64,000 nucleotides of DNA from Mesotaenium endlicherianum (GCA_009602735.1 WELA01007912.1:1-64000), one strand, 5' to 3'; counted from the first letter of the stretch, positions 29,688-40,349 are shown. A program made the numbers and translations. The notes: generated by a model from the sequence alone, not told the origin.

Positions 29688-29711
29688 CGGACCGTATAAA
29701 AGACATTGATT

Positions 29712-31544
29712 ATGTATCGCTCTCATACCTGTGGAGAATTAAGGATTGGTGATGTAAATAAACAAGTAACCCTGGCCGGATGGGTACAGACCGTTCGCAA
29801 ATTCGGCGCCATTACTTTTGTGGACCTGCGCGACCGCTATGGCATTACCCAGTTGTTGTTCGGAGAAGAACTCAATAAAGTGCTGGATGAAAATCCGCTG
29901 GGGCGTGAATTTGTTTTACAGGCTACCGGCCTGGTGGCGGAACGCAGCAGCAAGAATGCTCATATTCCCACTGGCGAAATTGAGATCAACATACAGTCAT
30001 TCACCGTATTGAACAAATCTGTCGTTCCACCTTTTACCATACAGGATGATACCGATGGAGGCGATGACCTGCGCATGAAATACCGTTTCCTGGACCTCCG
30101 CCGTAATGCCGTGAAGAAGAACCTTGAACTGCGCTATGCCGTGAATCGCTCAGCACGAAACTACCTGCATGAGAACCAGTTCATGGATATTGAAACGCCA
30201 TTCCTGATCAAGTCCACACCCGAAGGCGCCCGCGATTTTGTGGTGCCTTCCCGTATGAATCCCGGCCAGTTCTATGCATTGCCGCAATCGCCACAAACAT
30301 TCAAGCAATTGCTCATGGTAAGCGGGTATGACCGCTATTATCAAATTGTGAAATGTTTCCGTGATGAAGACCTGCGAGCGGACAGGCAGCCGGAGTTTAC
30401 ACAGATCGACTGTGAGATGGCATTCGTAGAGCAGGAAGATATCCTGAACATGTTCGAAGGATTGATCAAGCGCGTTTTCAAGGATGTAAAAAATATTGAC
30501 TATACCGAAAAGGTAGCGCGCATGAGTTGGGAAGATGCCATGTGGCAGTACGGTAACGACAAACCCGATATCCGCTTTGGCATGAAGATCGCCAACCTGA
30601 AATCGGCTTTCACCCGAAATGGTAAAATAGAAGCTGTTGGCGAACTCATCAACGGCGCCGGTTTTGGCGTATTCGATAATGCTGAAACCGTATTGGCCAT
30701 TGCAGTACCCGGTTGCAGCGAGTATACACGCAAGCAAACCGATGAACTGACCGACTGGGTGAAGCGTCCGCAGATAGGTATGCAAGGCCTTGTATTCATC
30801 AAATGCAATGCAGACGGCACTTACAAGAGCAGCGTAGATAAATTCTATCCCGAAGACAAACTGAAAGCCATTGCCCATGCCGCAGGAGCTGTGGCGGGTG
30901 ACCTGATATTGATACTGGCCGGTCGTGAAGAACGTACCCGCAAAGCCATCAGTGAATTGCGCCTGGAAATGGGCAAACGCCTTGGTTTCAGGAAAGAAGA
31001 TGAATTCAAACTGTTATGGGTGATGGATTTCCCGCTGTTTGAATATGCTGAAGAAGAAAACCGCTGGGTAGCGCGTCACCATCCATTCACTTCACCCAAA
31101 CCCGATCATATTGAAGTGATGATCAATAACAACCCGGTGATTGAAAATGCAGAAAAATACCTGGAGCATCCCTATAACCATATCAAGGCCAATGCTTATG
31201 ATATGGTGCTGAATGGAAATGAAATCGGTGGCGGGTCGATCCGTATCCACCAGCGCGCTTTGCAGGAAAAAATGTTTACTGCTTTGGGCATGAGCCAGGA
31301 GGAAGCGTTGCATAAGTTCGGTTTCCTGTTGGGTGCTTTTGAATTCGGCGCACCGCCGCATGGAGGAATTGCTTTTGGTTTCGATCGTCTTTGCTCCATC
31401 CTCGGTGGCAGCGAAAGTATTCGCGACTTCATCGCTTTCCCCAAGAACAACAGTGGCCGCGATGTGATGCTGGATGCGCCCAGTTCTATTGATGATAAGC
31501 AATTGGATGAATTGCAGATTCAATTAAACCAGGGTCAGGATTAA
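29712..31544 (+). CDS. aspS: Aspartate-tRNA ligase
   Basis: The start at ATG 29712 ([11 protein letters not shown]) gives 610 residues; a TTG six bases earlier is less likely. The N-terminal OB-fold anticodon-binding domain ([23 protein letters not shown]), class II motif 2 ([25 protein letters not shown]), the bacterial GAD insertion (about 280-420) and motif 3 (GIAFGFDRL) are all visible. It charges tRNA-Asp. A small membrane-protein gene follows after 33 bases. Confidence 0.98.
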   Translation: MYRSHTCGELRIGDVNKQVTLAGWVQTVRKFGAITFVDLRDRYGITQLLFGEELNKVLDENPLGREFVLQATGLVAERSSKNAHIPTGEIEINIQSFTVLNKSVVPPFTIQDDTDGGDDLRMKYRFLDLRRNAVKKNLELRYAVNRSARNYLHENQFMDIETPFLIKSTPEGARDFVVPSRMNPGQFYALPQSPQTFKQLLMVSGYDRYYQIVKCFRDEDLRADRQPEFTQIDCEMAFVEQEDILNMFEGLIKRVFKDVKNIDYTEKVARMSWEDAMWQYGNDKPDIRFGMKIANLKSAFTRNGKIEAVGELINGAGFGVFDNAETVLAIAVPGCSEYTRKQTDELTDWVKRPQIGMQGLVFIKCNADGTYKSSVDKFYPEDKLKAIAHAAGAVAGDLILILAGREERTRKAISELRLEMGKRLGFRKEDEFKLLWVMDFPLFEYAEEENRWVARHHPFTSPKPDHIEVMINNNPVIENAEKYLEHPYNHIKANAYDMVLNGNEIGGGSIRIHQRALQEKMFTALGMSQEEALHKFGFLLGAFEFGAPPHGGIAFGFDRLCSILGGSESIRDFIAFPKNNSGRDVMLDAPSSIDDKQLDELQIQLNQGQD

Positions 31545-31577
31545 GTTTCATTCACTACTCAACCAATTATACGCATC

Positions 31578-32096
31578 GTGAATCAACTGACTTTATTCCG
31601 CATTCTCAGCTATATTTTACTACCCATCGGCGCTTTCTTTGGCCTGATGTCAACCATCTTTTTGCTCACAGCCATAGCCAATCCTGCATTGTTGCTGATT
31701 GTGTTCCTGTTCTTTTGCATGGCCGTTTATGCTTTCACCAGTTTTAGTTTCCTCACCAAGGGTATTATGGGTGGAAGAGCATGCAAGGCATCCCTGAAAG
31801 ACTGGATCAAAGTAAATGCTTATGTATGCGTATGCATTGCTACTTTGTTCGTGCTCAATTCGGTGAGTCTGCTGATGATGAACCCGGTCACCCTCCGCCA
31901 GACCGTGAGTCAGTTATTAGAGGCACAACCCAATTTACCTTCCGGCTACAGTATCGATTTCTTCCTTAAAATGATCAAAGGGGTATCCGGTTTCATGTTG
32001 TTTACCGGCATCGTATTACTGTTGCATATCTTCATCAATTTCAAATTGCTAAAGCGTTATAACCACCTTTTCTCTTCCAGTGATAACGCTGAATAA
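31578..32096 (+). CDS. Four-helix membrane protein, unknown function
   Basis: A GTG start gives 172 residues with hydrophobic segments near 7-30, 35-60, 78-100 and 135-155. No family is recognised and no motifs stand out beyond the SFSFLTKGIMGGR loop. It follows aspS closely on the same strand and may be cotranscribed with it. No ATG is near the GTG in this frame, so the GTG is chosen for lack of alternatives. Confidence 0.65.
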   Translation: MNQLTLFRILSYILLPIGAFFGLMSTIFLLTAIANPALLLIVFLFFCMAVYAFTSFSFLTKGIMGGRACKASLKDWIKVNAYVCVCIATLFVLNSVSLLMMNPVTLRQTVSQLLEAQPNLPSGYSIDFFLKMIKGVSGFMLFTGIVLLLHIFINFKLLKRYNHLFSSSDNAE

Positions 32097-32114
32097 CTGC
32101 TCAATAATCGATCA

Positions 32115-32142
32115 CATTGAGCCATTGAGTATTGAGCAATCG
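32115..32142 (-). repeat. 28-bp CTCAAT dispersed repeat, copy 2
   Basis: The minus strand here matches 11211-11238 at 25 of 28 positions. It lies in the 73-base gap just before rarA. Confidence 0.65.
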
Positions 32143-32169
32143 TGCCATTAATTTTAGTACTTTTCAGGT

Positions 32170-33441
32170 GTGAACAACCAAACGCCATTAGCAGAGCGAA
32201 TGCGTCCGGCTACGCTGGATGATTTAGTGGGACAGGAACACCTTACCGGTCAGGGTAGTATCCTGCGGATGGCCATTTCTCAAGGAAGGATTCCTTCGAT
32301 GATCCTCTGGGGACCTCCCGGCGTGGGCAAGACCACTATTGCCAATATCATTGCACATACCCTACAGCTTCCTTATTTTCAGTTAAGCGCCATCAGCAGC
32401 GGTGTAAAAGATGTACGTGAAGTGATTGACCAGGCCCGTATGCAAAGTGGGGCTATCTTATTTATCGATGAGATACACCGGTTTAACAAAGGGCAGCAGG
32501 ACGCCCTGCTGGGAGCTGTAGAGAAAGGCATCATTACCCTCATTGGCGCCACTACGGAAAATCCTTCTTTCGAAGTGAACAGCGCCTTACTCAGTCGTTG
32601 CCAGGTATATGTGTTGAAAGCCTTGCAGCGAAAAGACCTCATTGCCTTATTACACCAGGCGCTGGAAAAAGACGAATGGCTGAAACAGCAATCTGTTGAA
32701 CTGAAAGAGACAGAAGCCATGATCAATATTTCCGGCGGCGACGCCCGTAAACTGTTGAACCTGCTGGACCTCGTGGTGCAAACACAAGTGAAAGAAAAGA
32801 AACAGGTGGTGATCACGGATGCGTTGGTGATGCAGGTGGCGCAAAAGAAAATCGCTTTGTACGATAAGCAGGGCGAACAGCACTACGATATCATTTCTGC
32901 TTTCATCAAAAGTATGCGCGGCAGTGATCCCAATGCTGCAGTGTACTGGCTGGCCCGGATGATTGAAGGTGGAGAAGATGTAAAGTTCATTGCAAGACGC
33001 ATGCTCATCTTCGCCAGTGAAGACATTGGCAATGCCAATCCCAATGCCTTGTTACTGGCCAACGCCACTTTCGATGCCGTGAGCAAAATCGGTTATCCCG
33101 AAAGCCGCATCATCTTATCGCAATGCGCTACGTACCTGGCTTCTTCTGTAAAAAGCAATGCCGCCTATGCAGCTATCGGAGCGGCTTCAGCGGCCGTACA
33201 GCAATATGGAGACCTGCCCGTTCCCCTTCACATTCGCAATGCGCCTACCAGGCTCATGAAAGACATGGATTATGGAAAGGGTTACCAGTACTCACACCTG
33301 GGAGAAGGTAATTTTATTGAACAGGAATACCTGCCCGAGAAGATCAAAGGCAACAAGTTCTATGAACCCGGCAACAATGCCCGTGAGAACGAGTTGCGTA
33401 AGTTTTTAAAAGAGCGCTGGAAAGACAAGTACGGATATTAA
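32170..33441 (+). CDS. rarA: Replication-associated recombination protein A (AAA+ ATPase)
   Basis: The 423-residue protein (GTG start) begins [25 protein letters not shown], the RarA/MgsA signature. Walker [10 protein letters not shown] is at residues 48-56, Walker B is [17 protein letters not shown], and sensor 1 is [11 protein letters not shown]. The C-terminal tetramerisation domain ([21 protein letters not shown]) is complete. RarA acts at stalled replication forks and interacts with SSB. A TACTTTTC sequence just upstream is one base from a TAnnTTTG box. Confidence 0.96.
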   Translation: MNNQTPLAERMRPATLDDLVGQEHLTGQGSILRMAISQGRIPSMILWGPPGVGKTTIANIIAHTLQLPYFQLSAISSGVKDVREVIDQARMQSGAILFIDEIHRFNKGQQDALLGAVEKGIITLIGATTENPSFEVNSALLSRCQVYVLKALQRKDLIALLHQALEKDEWLKQQSVELKETEAMINISGGDARKLLNLLDLVVQTQVKEKKQVVITDALVMQVAQKKIALYDKQGEQHYDIISAFIKSMRGSDPNAAVYWLARMIEGGEDVKFIARRMLIFASEDIGNANPNALLLANATFDAVSKIGYPESRIILSQCATYLASSVKSNAAYAAIGAASAAVQQYGDLPVPLHIRNAPTRLMKDMDYGKGYQYSHLGEGNFIEQEYLPEKIKGNKFYEPGNNARENELRKFLKERWKDKYGY

Positions 33442-33452
33442 AATACATTCCC

Positions 33453-33532
33453 CGTCATCCCGAGCGCAGCCGAGGGATCTGCTCGAACCCTGCGGCAGCT
33501 CCTTCGACTCGCTTCGCTCGCTCAGGATGACG
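33453..33532. repeat. CGTCATCCCGAGCG element, copy 2
   Basis: Starts CGTCATCCCGAGCG and ends GCTCAGGATGACG, an imperfect inverted repeat whose interior (CCTTCGACTCGCTTCGCTCG) matches the copy at 15450-15567. It lies between rarA and a co-directional M28 peptidase gene. Confidence 0.8.
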
Positions 33533-33575
33533 ATAACAGGATACTCATTAACTTTAGTCCTCAATCAACCTCTTT

Positions 33576-34928
33576 ATGCGAAAAATCATTGGCATCAGCC
33601 TCACTTCTTTTTTATTGACACTTACTGCATACGCACAGACTACTATTCATCGTGATCCGGAGATTGAACAGATGGTGAAAGAAGTATCTGCCGATTCATT
33701 ACAGTCGTATATCAAGCAAATGGTGGCTTTTGGCACACGCAATACCCTCAGTGCAAAGAACGATCACAAACGGGGCATTGGCGCTGCAAGGAATTGGGTA
33801 CTGAGCAAGTTCAATGCATTTGCCCAACAATCTGGCGGCAGACTCACCGCTTATATTGATACGGTTACCCTTGCTGCTGATAAAAAAAGGGTTGATACAG
33901 CAACATTATTAGGTAATGTTGTTGCCGTTTTGAAAGGTACCGACCCGAATGATAAACGTATTTTCCTCATCAGCGGTCACCTCGACAGCCGCCGCACCAA
34001 TGTGATGGACAGAACCGGCGATGCACCCGGCGCTAACGACGATGGCAGCGGTTCAGCAGCAGTGATTGAATGCGCACGCATCATGAGCAGTCATGCATTT
34101 CCTGCCACCATCATTTTTGTAACGGTGAGTGGCGAAGAACAAGGCTTGCTGGGCGCCGATTTTATGGCTTCAAAAGCAAAAAAACAAGAATGGAATATAA
34201 AAGCCATGCTCAACAACGATATCATAGGCAGCAACAACAGTAGTGAAACCCAGATCATCGATAATACCCGTATCCGCGTTTTCAGTGAAGGATTGCCGGC
34301 TTATGAAACGGAGCAATCGGCCAAAAATATTCGCCAGTTTGGCCTGGAGAATGATGGCAAAGCACGACAATTGGCGCGCTATGTAAAAGAGACCGGCGAG
34401 CGTTACGTGGAAAACCTGGAGGTAGTTATGATCTACCGCAACGATCGCTTTCTTCGCGGTGGCGACCATTCTCCTTTTGTTGAAAAAGGATTTGCAGCCG
34501 TACGCTTCACAGAGATGAATGAAAACTACAACCACCAGCACCAGGACATCCGCAAAGAGAATGGTATCCAGTACGGAGACCTTACCGAGTTCATGGACTT
34601 TGAATACCTGCGCAAGAACACAGCCATGAACCTCAGCAACCTGGCCAATTTAGCCAAAGCTCCAGCCATGCCGGAAGAAGTAAAAGTAGAAGTAAAGAGC
34701 CTGGGCAATTACACCGATCTTAATTGGAAAGCACCCAAGACCGGAAAGGTGAAAGGATATTATGTGATGATGCGCGAAACCACCAGTGCTGTGTGGCAGA
34801 AGAAATTCTTTACCGCAGAAACGAGTTACAGGCTGCCTTACTCCAAAGACAATTATTTCTTTGCTGTGCAAGCCGTTAATGAAACAGGTAATGAGAGTTT
34901 GGGAGTAGTACCGACGCCAGCGCGATAA
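33576..34928 (+). CDS. Secreted M28 family zinc aminopeptidase with Fn3-like tail
   Basis: The 450-residue protein has a signal peptide (1-20, TAYAQ). The co-catalytic zinc site of M28 peptidases is visible as SGHLDS, GANDDGSGSAA, SGEEQGLLGA and a late GGDHSPF. The C-terminal 90 residues (VKSLGNYTDLNWKAP ... YFFAVQAVNETGNES) have a fibronectin III pattern, probably for substrate or surface contact. It should release N-terminal amino acids outside the cytoplasm. Monocistronic. Confidence 0.9.
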   Translation: MRKIIGISLTSFLLTLTAYAQTTIHRDPEIEQMVKEVSADSLQSYIKQMVAFGTRNTLSAKNDHKRGIGAARNWVLSKFNAFAQQSGGRLTAYIDTVTLAADKKRVDTATLLGNVVAVLKGTDPNDKRIFLISGHLDSRRTNVMDRTGDAPGANDDGSGSAAVIECARIMSSHAFPATIIFVTVSGEEQGLLGADFMASKAKKQEWNIKAMLNNDIIGSNNSSETQIIDNTRIRVFSEGLPAYETEQSAKNIRQFGLENDGKARQLARYVKETGERYVENLEVVMIYRNDRFLRGGDHSPFVEKGFAAVRFTEMNENYNHQHQDIRKENGIQYGDLTEFMDFEYLRKNTAMNLSNLANLAKAPAMPEEVKVEVKSLGNYTDLNWKAPKTGKVKGYYVMMRETTSAVWQKKFFTAETSYRLPYSKDNYFFAVQAVNETGNESLGVVPTPAR

Positions 34929-35025
34929 AATGTATGCTGGTTAACACATTTTAACAAAAACAAATAAGTTATTCTGAATAGCTTTAGGAATCAAAACTTC
35001 TCTCACTAACAAAAAGTGTATCTGT

Positions 35026-35388
35026 ATGAAACGATTTCTATTCATTCAAGTAATCCTTATCTGTATTGCCATTCCTTCTTTTGCGCAAAAGAAAATAGAA
35101 AAATATTGCGTATTCGCTACTTATCCCAGCAATAAGGAAAGAGGTAAATTAGAAATTATTTTTGCGCGAGGTGATGTAGATTCTTTATTCTCATTCAAAG
35201 ACAGTTCCGTTCAAACAAATCTGATAAATATAGCCACTACTTTAAAAAAGGAATCAGATTTATTGAATTATATGGCTTCTCAAGGCTGGTCCCTAGTAGC
35301 ATATACGTCGCTAACTTCCCAGTACCAGCAGAGACATCTTATCTTCAAAAAAGAGTTTGACCTTTCAGAGCTAAAGAGTTCGCAGTAG
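35026..35388 (+). CDS. Small exported protein, DUF4177-like tail
   Basis: The 120-residue protein has a signal peptide (1-20, PSFAQ). Its end, MASQGWSLVAYTS followed by HLIFKKEF, resembles the GWELV...F pattern of DUF4177 proteins, whose function is unknown. The composition is more AT-rich than neighbours. Its stop is 6 bases from the stop of the convergent oxidoreductase gene. Confidence 0.65.
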   Translation: MKRFLFIQVILICIAIPSFAQKKIEKYCVFATYPSNKERGKLEIIFARGDVDSLFSFKDSSVQTNLINIATTLKKESDLLNYMASQGWSLVAYTSLTSQYQQRHLIFKKEFDLSELKSSQ

Positions 35389-35394
35389 GGACTG

Positions 35395-36873
35395 TTAAGC
35401 CAGTTTCTCTGGCACCATACGTCCTACGATCTTATCGGTGTCTTCAACGCCCCTGTCGCCACCTTCGTGGTATTCGGCATCTTCATTTACGTCCCAAAGG
35501 TCGTAGACTTCTTTACCAGCCAGGATGTTCTTGGCAGCCAGCATTGCGGTCATCATGCTGTGATCCTGGTTGTTGTATTTGTGCATGCCATTACGGCCTA
35601 CTAAATAAAGACCGGGATAATCTTTCAGCGCTTCCCTGACATTTTCTACATTTTGCTTGTAGTCCTGGTCGTACACGGGATATGCTTTGGGTTGGCGTAC
35701 CACATATCCATCGACCACTGCTGCCGGGTTGGTTAATCCAATCTGTGCAATTTCTTTCTTGGCCAACTCAATGAGGTCTTCATCCTTACTGTTCCATAAA
35801 CCATCGCCTTCAAAACAAAAATACTCCAACCCATAACAAGCCATGTTCGGATCGGGTACCATATAGGGACTCCAGGATTTGAAATTCTGAATACGCCCCA
35901 CTTTCACACTGGGGTCATGGATGTATATCCAGTTATCGGTAAAAGCATCTTCATCACGGCATATCAATACCACTGTGAGGAAATCCCTGTAACCCAGGTT
36001 CCTGGCCGATTCCAGCGCTTTCTGCGGGAAAGCAGGTGCAACAGAAGTAACCAGTTCACGCATGGGTGCTGAAGAAAGAACGTAGTCGTATCCGCCATAA
36101 TCATTTCCGTCGGTTCCATGCACCGTCCATTTACCACCGGCAGTATCGATCCCTTTCACCCCGCAATTCATCTTCACTTCCACTCCCAGTTTTTTACTCT
36201 TCTCTACACATACCTCCCACATCATACCGGGGCCCATTTTGGGATAACGGAATGAATCGATCAGGGTCTTGATCACTTTGTCTTTATCACCACCTGATTT
36301 TTTTTGAGGACGGAGTGCATTCCAGATGGCGCTGCTGAGCGATAACCCTTTAATACGCTGTGCTGCCCAGTCAGCGCTGATCTCTTTACAAGGAATACCC
36401 CACACTTTCTCGGTATAGGTTTTGAAGAAAATATTGAACAAGCGTTTCCCGAACTGGTTACTCACCCAGTCTTCGAAATTGGTGGGATTTTTTACCGGGA
36501 AAGCCTTTGCCTGCAAATAACTCAATACACACAATGCGCTCTCAATGATGCCCAGTTTGCGTAGTGCGTCAAAAGCCACAAGCGGGTAAGAAAAGAATTT
36601 CTTGTTGTAATAAATACGGGAACTCCTGGGCCTTTCCAGCATTTCGTCTCCCAGTATTTCTGTCCAGAAGTCTTCCACTTCTTTTGACTTGGAGAAGAAA
36701 CGGTGTCCGCCAATGTCAAAATGGTATCCTTTGTATGATTCGGTGCGGGAGATGCCTCCCACATATTGCGGGTCTTTCTCAAAAACGGTCACGTCTTGTC
36801 CGCCTTTTCCCAATAAATAGGCCGCTGTGAGTCCAGCCGGCCCGGCTCCAATAATTGCCACTCTTTTTTGCAT
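35395..36873 (-). CDS. NAD(P)/FAD-dependent oxidoreductase (protoporphyrinogen oxidase/UGM-like)
   Basis: Start chosen at ATG 36873 (MQKRVAIIGAGPAG), 492 residues; an ATG three codons earlier is possible. The dinucleotide-binding motif IIGAGPAGLTAAYLLGKGG and the VGGISRTESYKGYHFDIGGHRFF segment place it with amine-oxidase-type flavoproteins related to UDP-galactopyranose mutase. The GRNGMHKYNNQDHSM C-terminal FAD site is intact. Homologues often sit in cell-surface glycan pathways, but no such genes adjoin it here. A CACCTTTG box just upstream is one base off consensus. Confidence 0.85.
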   Translation of the reverse strand: MQKRVAIIGAGPAGLTAAYLLGKGGQDVTVFEKDPQYVGGISRTESYKGYHFDIGGHRFFSKSKEVEDFWTEILGDEMLERPRSSRIYYNKKFFSYPLVAFDALRKLGIIESALCVLSYLQAKAFPVKNPTNFEDWVSNQFGKRLFNIFFKTYTEKVWGIPCKEISADWAAQRIKGLSLSSAIWNALRPQKKSGGDKDKVIKTLIDSFRYPKMGPGMMWEVCVEKSKKLGVEVKMNCGVKGIDTAGGKWTVHGTDGNDYGGYDYVLSSAPMRELVTSVAPAFPQKALESARNLGYRDFLTVVLICRDEDAFTDNWIYIHDPSVKVGRIQNFKSWSPYMVPDPNMACYGLEYFCFEGDGLWNSKDEDLIELAKKEIAQIGLTNPAAVVDGYVVRQPKAYPVYDQDYKQNVENVREALKDYPGLYLVGRNGMHKYNNQDHSMMTAMLAAKNILAGKEVYDLWDVNEDAEYHEGGDRGVEDTDKIVGRMVPEKLA

Positions 36874-36939
36874 ACTGATCAAATCGTATCTAAAAAATGC
36901 TTATACTCGCGAATACGCAAAGGTGTAAAAAAAAGCCCA

Positions 36940-37392
36940 ATGAGCAATCCGTCCTATCAATGTAATTATAAACCTTTTGAAACACTTACTGTAGCTGAAT
37001 TGTATGCTATTTTGCAATTGAGGAACAGAGTTTTTATCGTAGAGCAACAATGTGTTTACGCCGATACGGATGGAAAAGATGCATTTTGTTTTCACCTGAT
37101 GGTATGGGATGATAATCAACTGGCTGCCTATGCGCGTTTGTTGCCGGCGGGACTGGCTTTTGAACAAGCATCCATTGGCCGGGTGGTCAGCGATCCCGAA
37201 TACCGTGGAAAAGGCGCTGGAAAATTGTTGATGACGCAGGCGATTGCGCTTTGTCATGAATTATTCGGTCCTGGCCCAGTCAAAATAGGCGCCCAGCTCT
37301 ACCTTAAGCGCTTCTATGAATCGCTGGGCTTTGTAAAATGCAGTGAAATGTATTTGGAAGATGGGATTGAGCATATTGAAATGTTGAGATAG
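36940..37392 (+). CDS. GNAT family N-acetyltransferase, ElaA-like
   Basis: Start at ATG 36940 gives 150 residues; an upstream in-frame ATG at 36868 overlaps the divergent gene and its promoter. The order YAILQLRNRVFIVEQQC, HLMVWDD, ARLLPAG and IGRVVSDPEYRGKGAGKLLM (acetyl-CoA motif A) matches ElaA-type acyltransferases. The acceptor is unknown. Converges with uvrA through a GTTAGTTGTTAG hairpin. Confidence 0.88.
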   Translation: MSNPSYQCNYKPFETLTVAELYAILQLRNRVFIVEQQCVYADTDGKDAFCFHLMVWDDNQLAAYARLLPAGLAFEQASIGRVVSDPEYRGKGAGKLLMTQAIALCHELFGPGPVKIGAQLYLKRFYESLGFVKCSEMYLEDGIEHIEMLR

Positions 37393-37395
37393 GTG

Positions 37396-37454
37396 TTAGT
37401 TGTTAGTTGTCAGATGATAGATTTTCTTTCTAACAACTAACATCTAACAACTAA
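37396..37454. terminator. Convergent-gene hairpin, GTTAGTTGTTAG repeat family copy C
   Basis: Positions 37396-37420 pair with 37430-37454 (21 of 25). It fills the gap between the GNAT stop and the uvrA stop. Confidence 0.75.
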
Positions 37455-40312
37455 TTCAGTTCCGTTTTCAAAAATTTCGCTGTATGACTCTGTTTATTGC
37501 CGATCATGTCTTCCGGCGTTCCTTCAAACAATATTTTTCCGCCGCCGTCTCCTCCTTCGGGGCCCAGGTCAATGATATGATCGGCTACTTTGATCACGTC
37601 GAGATTGTGTTCGATTACCAGCACGGTATTGCCGCGGTCTACCAGTTTGTTCAACACATCCAGCAAATGTTGTATGTCCTGAAAATGTAAACCCGTTGTA
37701 GGTTCATCGAGTATATAGAACGTTTTACCTGTATCTTTTTTGCTGAGCTCCGTTGCCAGCTTCACGCGCTGCGCCTCGCCACCACTAAGGGTTACAGCGG
37801 ATTGGCCAAGGGTGATATAGCCCAGCCCTACTTCTTCCAGCACTTTTATTTTCCGGTACAGATAGTGAACCGGCTGGAAAAACTCGCAGGCTTCGTCTAC
37901 CGTCATGTTCAGCACATCGCTGATGGATTTACCTTTATAACGTATTTCCAGCGTTTCCCGGTTGTAGCGTTTACCATTGCATTTCTCGCAATGCACATAC
38001 ACATCGGGCAGGAAATTCATTTCAATCACCCGCATACCGCCTCCTTCGCAAACATCGCAGCGGCCTCCTTTCACATTGAAAGAAAAACGCCCTGCATTGT
38101 ATCCGCGTACTTTGGCTTCGGGTACAGCAGCAAACAATGTCCGGATCTCTGTAAAGAATCCGCAATAAGTAGCGGGATTGCTGCGCGGCGTACGGCCAAT
38201 GGGCGACTGATCGATCTCAATCACTTTGTCGATATGCTCTAAGCCCTTGACAGTTTTGAATGTCATGGGAGTTACCCTGCTATTGTACGCATGCTTATAT
38301 AAAATAGGGAACAATGTTTCATTGATGAGCGTTGATTTGCCACTACCGCTTACACCGCTTACCACGATTAGTTTGCCAAGCGGGAATTTCACATCGATGT
38401 TCTTCAGGTTATTACCGGATGCGCCCTTCAATTCCAGCGCTTTACCATTTCCTTTCCTTCTTTCCTTGGGAACGGCAATATTTTTCTTACCGCTCAGGTA
38501 GAGCGCCGTATCGGATTTGCTTTTTAATACTTCAGCCGGTGTACCCGCTGCAACAATTTGTCCGCCATGCATACCCGCCCTGGGGCCGATATCTACCAGG
38601 TGATCGGCTGCCATCATGATGTCTTTATCGTGCTCAACTACCAGCACGCTGTTGCCAATATTGCGCAGATTTTGCAGGGCTATGATGAGTTGGTGGTTAT
38701 CGCGCTGGTGCAATCCAATAGAAGGTTCATCTAATATATATGTGATGCCTTGCAATTGAGAACCGATCTGCGTAGCAAGCCTGATGCGCTGCGATTCGCC
38801 GCCACTCAGCGTTCTGGAAGGCCTGTTGAGTGAAAGATAGGTAAGCCCTACATCGAGCAAGAAGCGCGTCCGTTCCCTGATCTCTTTCAAAATATCTTTG
38901 GCTATTACATTTTGTTTGCTGCTCAGTCGTTTTTCTATTCCTTCAAACCATTGATTAAATTTATCCAGGTTGAGGTTACTTAACTCGGCAATATTCTTTC
39001 CATCGATTTTGAACCACAAGCTTTCTTTTTTTAAGCGGTTGCCATCGCAAGTAGGACAAGTCTTCAGTTCCATGAATTTTTCCACCCAGTCGCGCAGTAC
39101 ATCACTGGTATTGCCGGCAAACCATCTCCGCAGCATGGGAATGATGCCTTCGAATTCTCCTTCATAAGGTTTTCCATCAACGGGTTCATCTATTGAGATC
39201 GTTTCTTCATCAGCTGTATCTCCTGCCGCATTGCCATATAAGAGTATATTCAGCGCTGATGGAGATAAATCTTTGATGGGTTTATCCAGGCTGATCCGGT
39301 TCTTCTTGGCCAATGCTTCTACCTGCCGGAACAGGTGTGCGTCGCGCTGTTCTCCCAATGGTGCAATACCGCCGGCTTTGATGCTGATGGAATGATCGGG
39401 CATCACCGCTTCCAGGTTCACCGAATAAACATTGCCGAGCCCTTTGCAAGTAGGACAAGCGCCATAGGGTGAGTTGAAAGAGAACGCATTGGGCGAAGGC
39501 TCTTCATAGCTGATGCCTGTATCTTCACACATGAGCTGGCGGGAGTACTGCACCAGTTTATCATTATCATTCAGCAACAGGAACATCAGTTCCTTGCCCA
39601 TTTTCAAAGCTTGTTGCACACTCTGGCTCAGGCGCACTTTCATGTCTTCCGTTACCTGCAACCTGTCTATCACCACTTCAATATCGTGTATCTTGTAGCG
39701 GTCCACCTGCATTTTCGGTTTGAGTTCCAGCACTTCACCATCTACCCGCACTTTGAGGAATCCTTTCTTACGTATCTCTTCAAACAGTTCTCGGTAATGT
39801 CCTTTCCTGCCCCGCACCATTGGCGCCAGCAGGCTTACTTTTTTATTTTTGAAACGGGTATAGATATTTTCAACGATCTCTTCCTCGCTGAACTTCACCA
39901 TTTTTTTTCCCGTGTTATAACTGTAAGCCTCACCTATCCTTGCAAACAACAAACGCAGGAAATCATATACTTCTGTAACCGTACCTACTGTAGAACGCGG
40001 GTTCTTGTTGGTGGTTTTTTGTTCGATGGAAATAACCGGGGAAAGTCCGGTGATCTTGTCTACATCTGGCCTTTCCATATCGCCAACGAACTGGCGGGCA
40101 TACGCGCTGAAGCTTTCCATATACCTTCGTTGCCCTTCGTTGTAAATGGTATCGAACGCCAGTGACGATTTACCGCTGCCACTGACCCCGGTAAACACCA
40201 CCAGCTTATTCTTGGGAATGGTAATATCGATGTTCTTGAGGTTGTGTTCCCTTGCACCCAACACATCAATGGATTCGTCTTCTTTTGCCGATTTTTTTTG
40301 AGTCTTTGCCAT
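37451..40312 (-). CDS. uvrA: Excinuclease ABC subunit A
   Basis: The 953-residue protein has two ABC-type ATPase modules with Walker A GVSGSGKSSL and GVSGSGKSTL, each with an LSGGE(S/A)QR signature and DEP Walker B. Zinc-binding cysteine pairs are visible (CPTCKGLG, CPTCDGNRL, CDVCEGGG ... CEKCNGKRY). With UvrB it recognises bulky DNA lesions in nucleotide excision repair. Length and motifs are complete. Divergent from the SAM-riboswitch operon. Confidence 0.98.
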   Translation of the reverse strand: MAKTQKKSAKEDESIDVLGAREHNLKNIDITIPKNKLVVFTGVSGSGKSSLAFDTIYNEGQRRYMESFSAYARQFVGDMERPDVDKITGLSPVISIEQKTTNKNPRSTVGTVTEVYDFLRLLFARIGEAYSYNTGKKMVKFSEEEIVENIYTRFKNKKVSLLAPMVRGRKGHYRELFEEIRKKGFLKVRVDGEVLELKPKMQVDRYKIHDIEVVIDRLQVTEDMKVRLSQSVQQALKMGKELMFLLLNDNDKLVQYSRQLMCEDTGISYEEPSPNAFSFNSPYGACPTCKGLGNVYSVNLEAVMPDHSISIKAGGIAPLGEQRDAHLFRQVEALAKKNRISLDKPIKDLSPSALNILLYGNAAGDTADEETISIDEPVDGKPYEGEFEGIIPMLRRWFAGNTSDVLRDWVEKFMELKTCPTCDGNRLKKESLWFKIDGKNIAELSNLNLDKFNQWFEGIEKRLSSKQNVIAKDILKEIRERTRFLLDVGLTYLSLNRPSRTLSGGESQRIRLATQIGSQLQGITYILDEPSIGLHQRDNHQLIIALQNLRNIGNSVLVVEHDKDIMMAADHLVDIGPRAGMHGGQIVAAGTPAEVLKSKSDTALYLSGKKNIAVPKERRKGNGKALELKGASGNNLKNIDVKFPLGKLIVVSGVSGSGKSTLINETLFPILYKHAYNSRVTPMTFKTVKGLEHIDKVIEIDQSPIGRTPRSNPATYCGFFTEIRTLFAAVPEAKVRGYNAGRFSFNVKGGRCDVCEGGGMRVIEMNFLPDVYVHCEKCNGKRYNRETLEIRYKGKSISDVLNMTVDEACEFFQPVHYLYRKIKVLEEVGLGYITLGQSAVTLSGGEAQRVKLATELSKKDTGKTFYILDEPTTGLHFQDIQHLLDVLNKLVDRGNTVLVIEHNLDVIKVADHIIDLGPEGGDGGGKILFEGTPEDMIGNKQSHTAKFLKTELN

Positions 40313-40349
40313 AGCCGGATTGTAAAGATAGCACCCCTCCCAGAATTTT

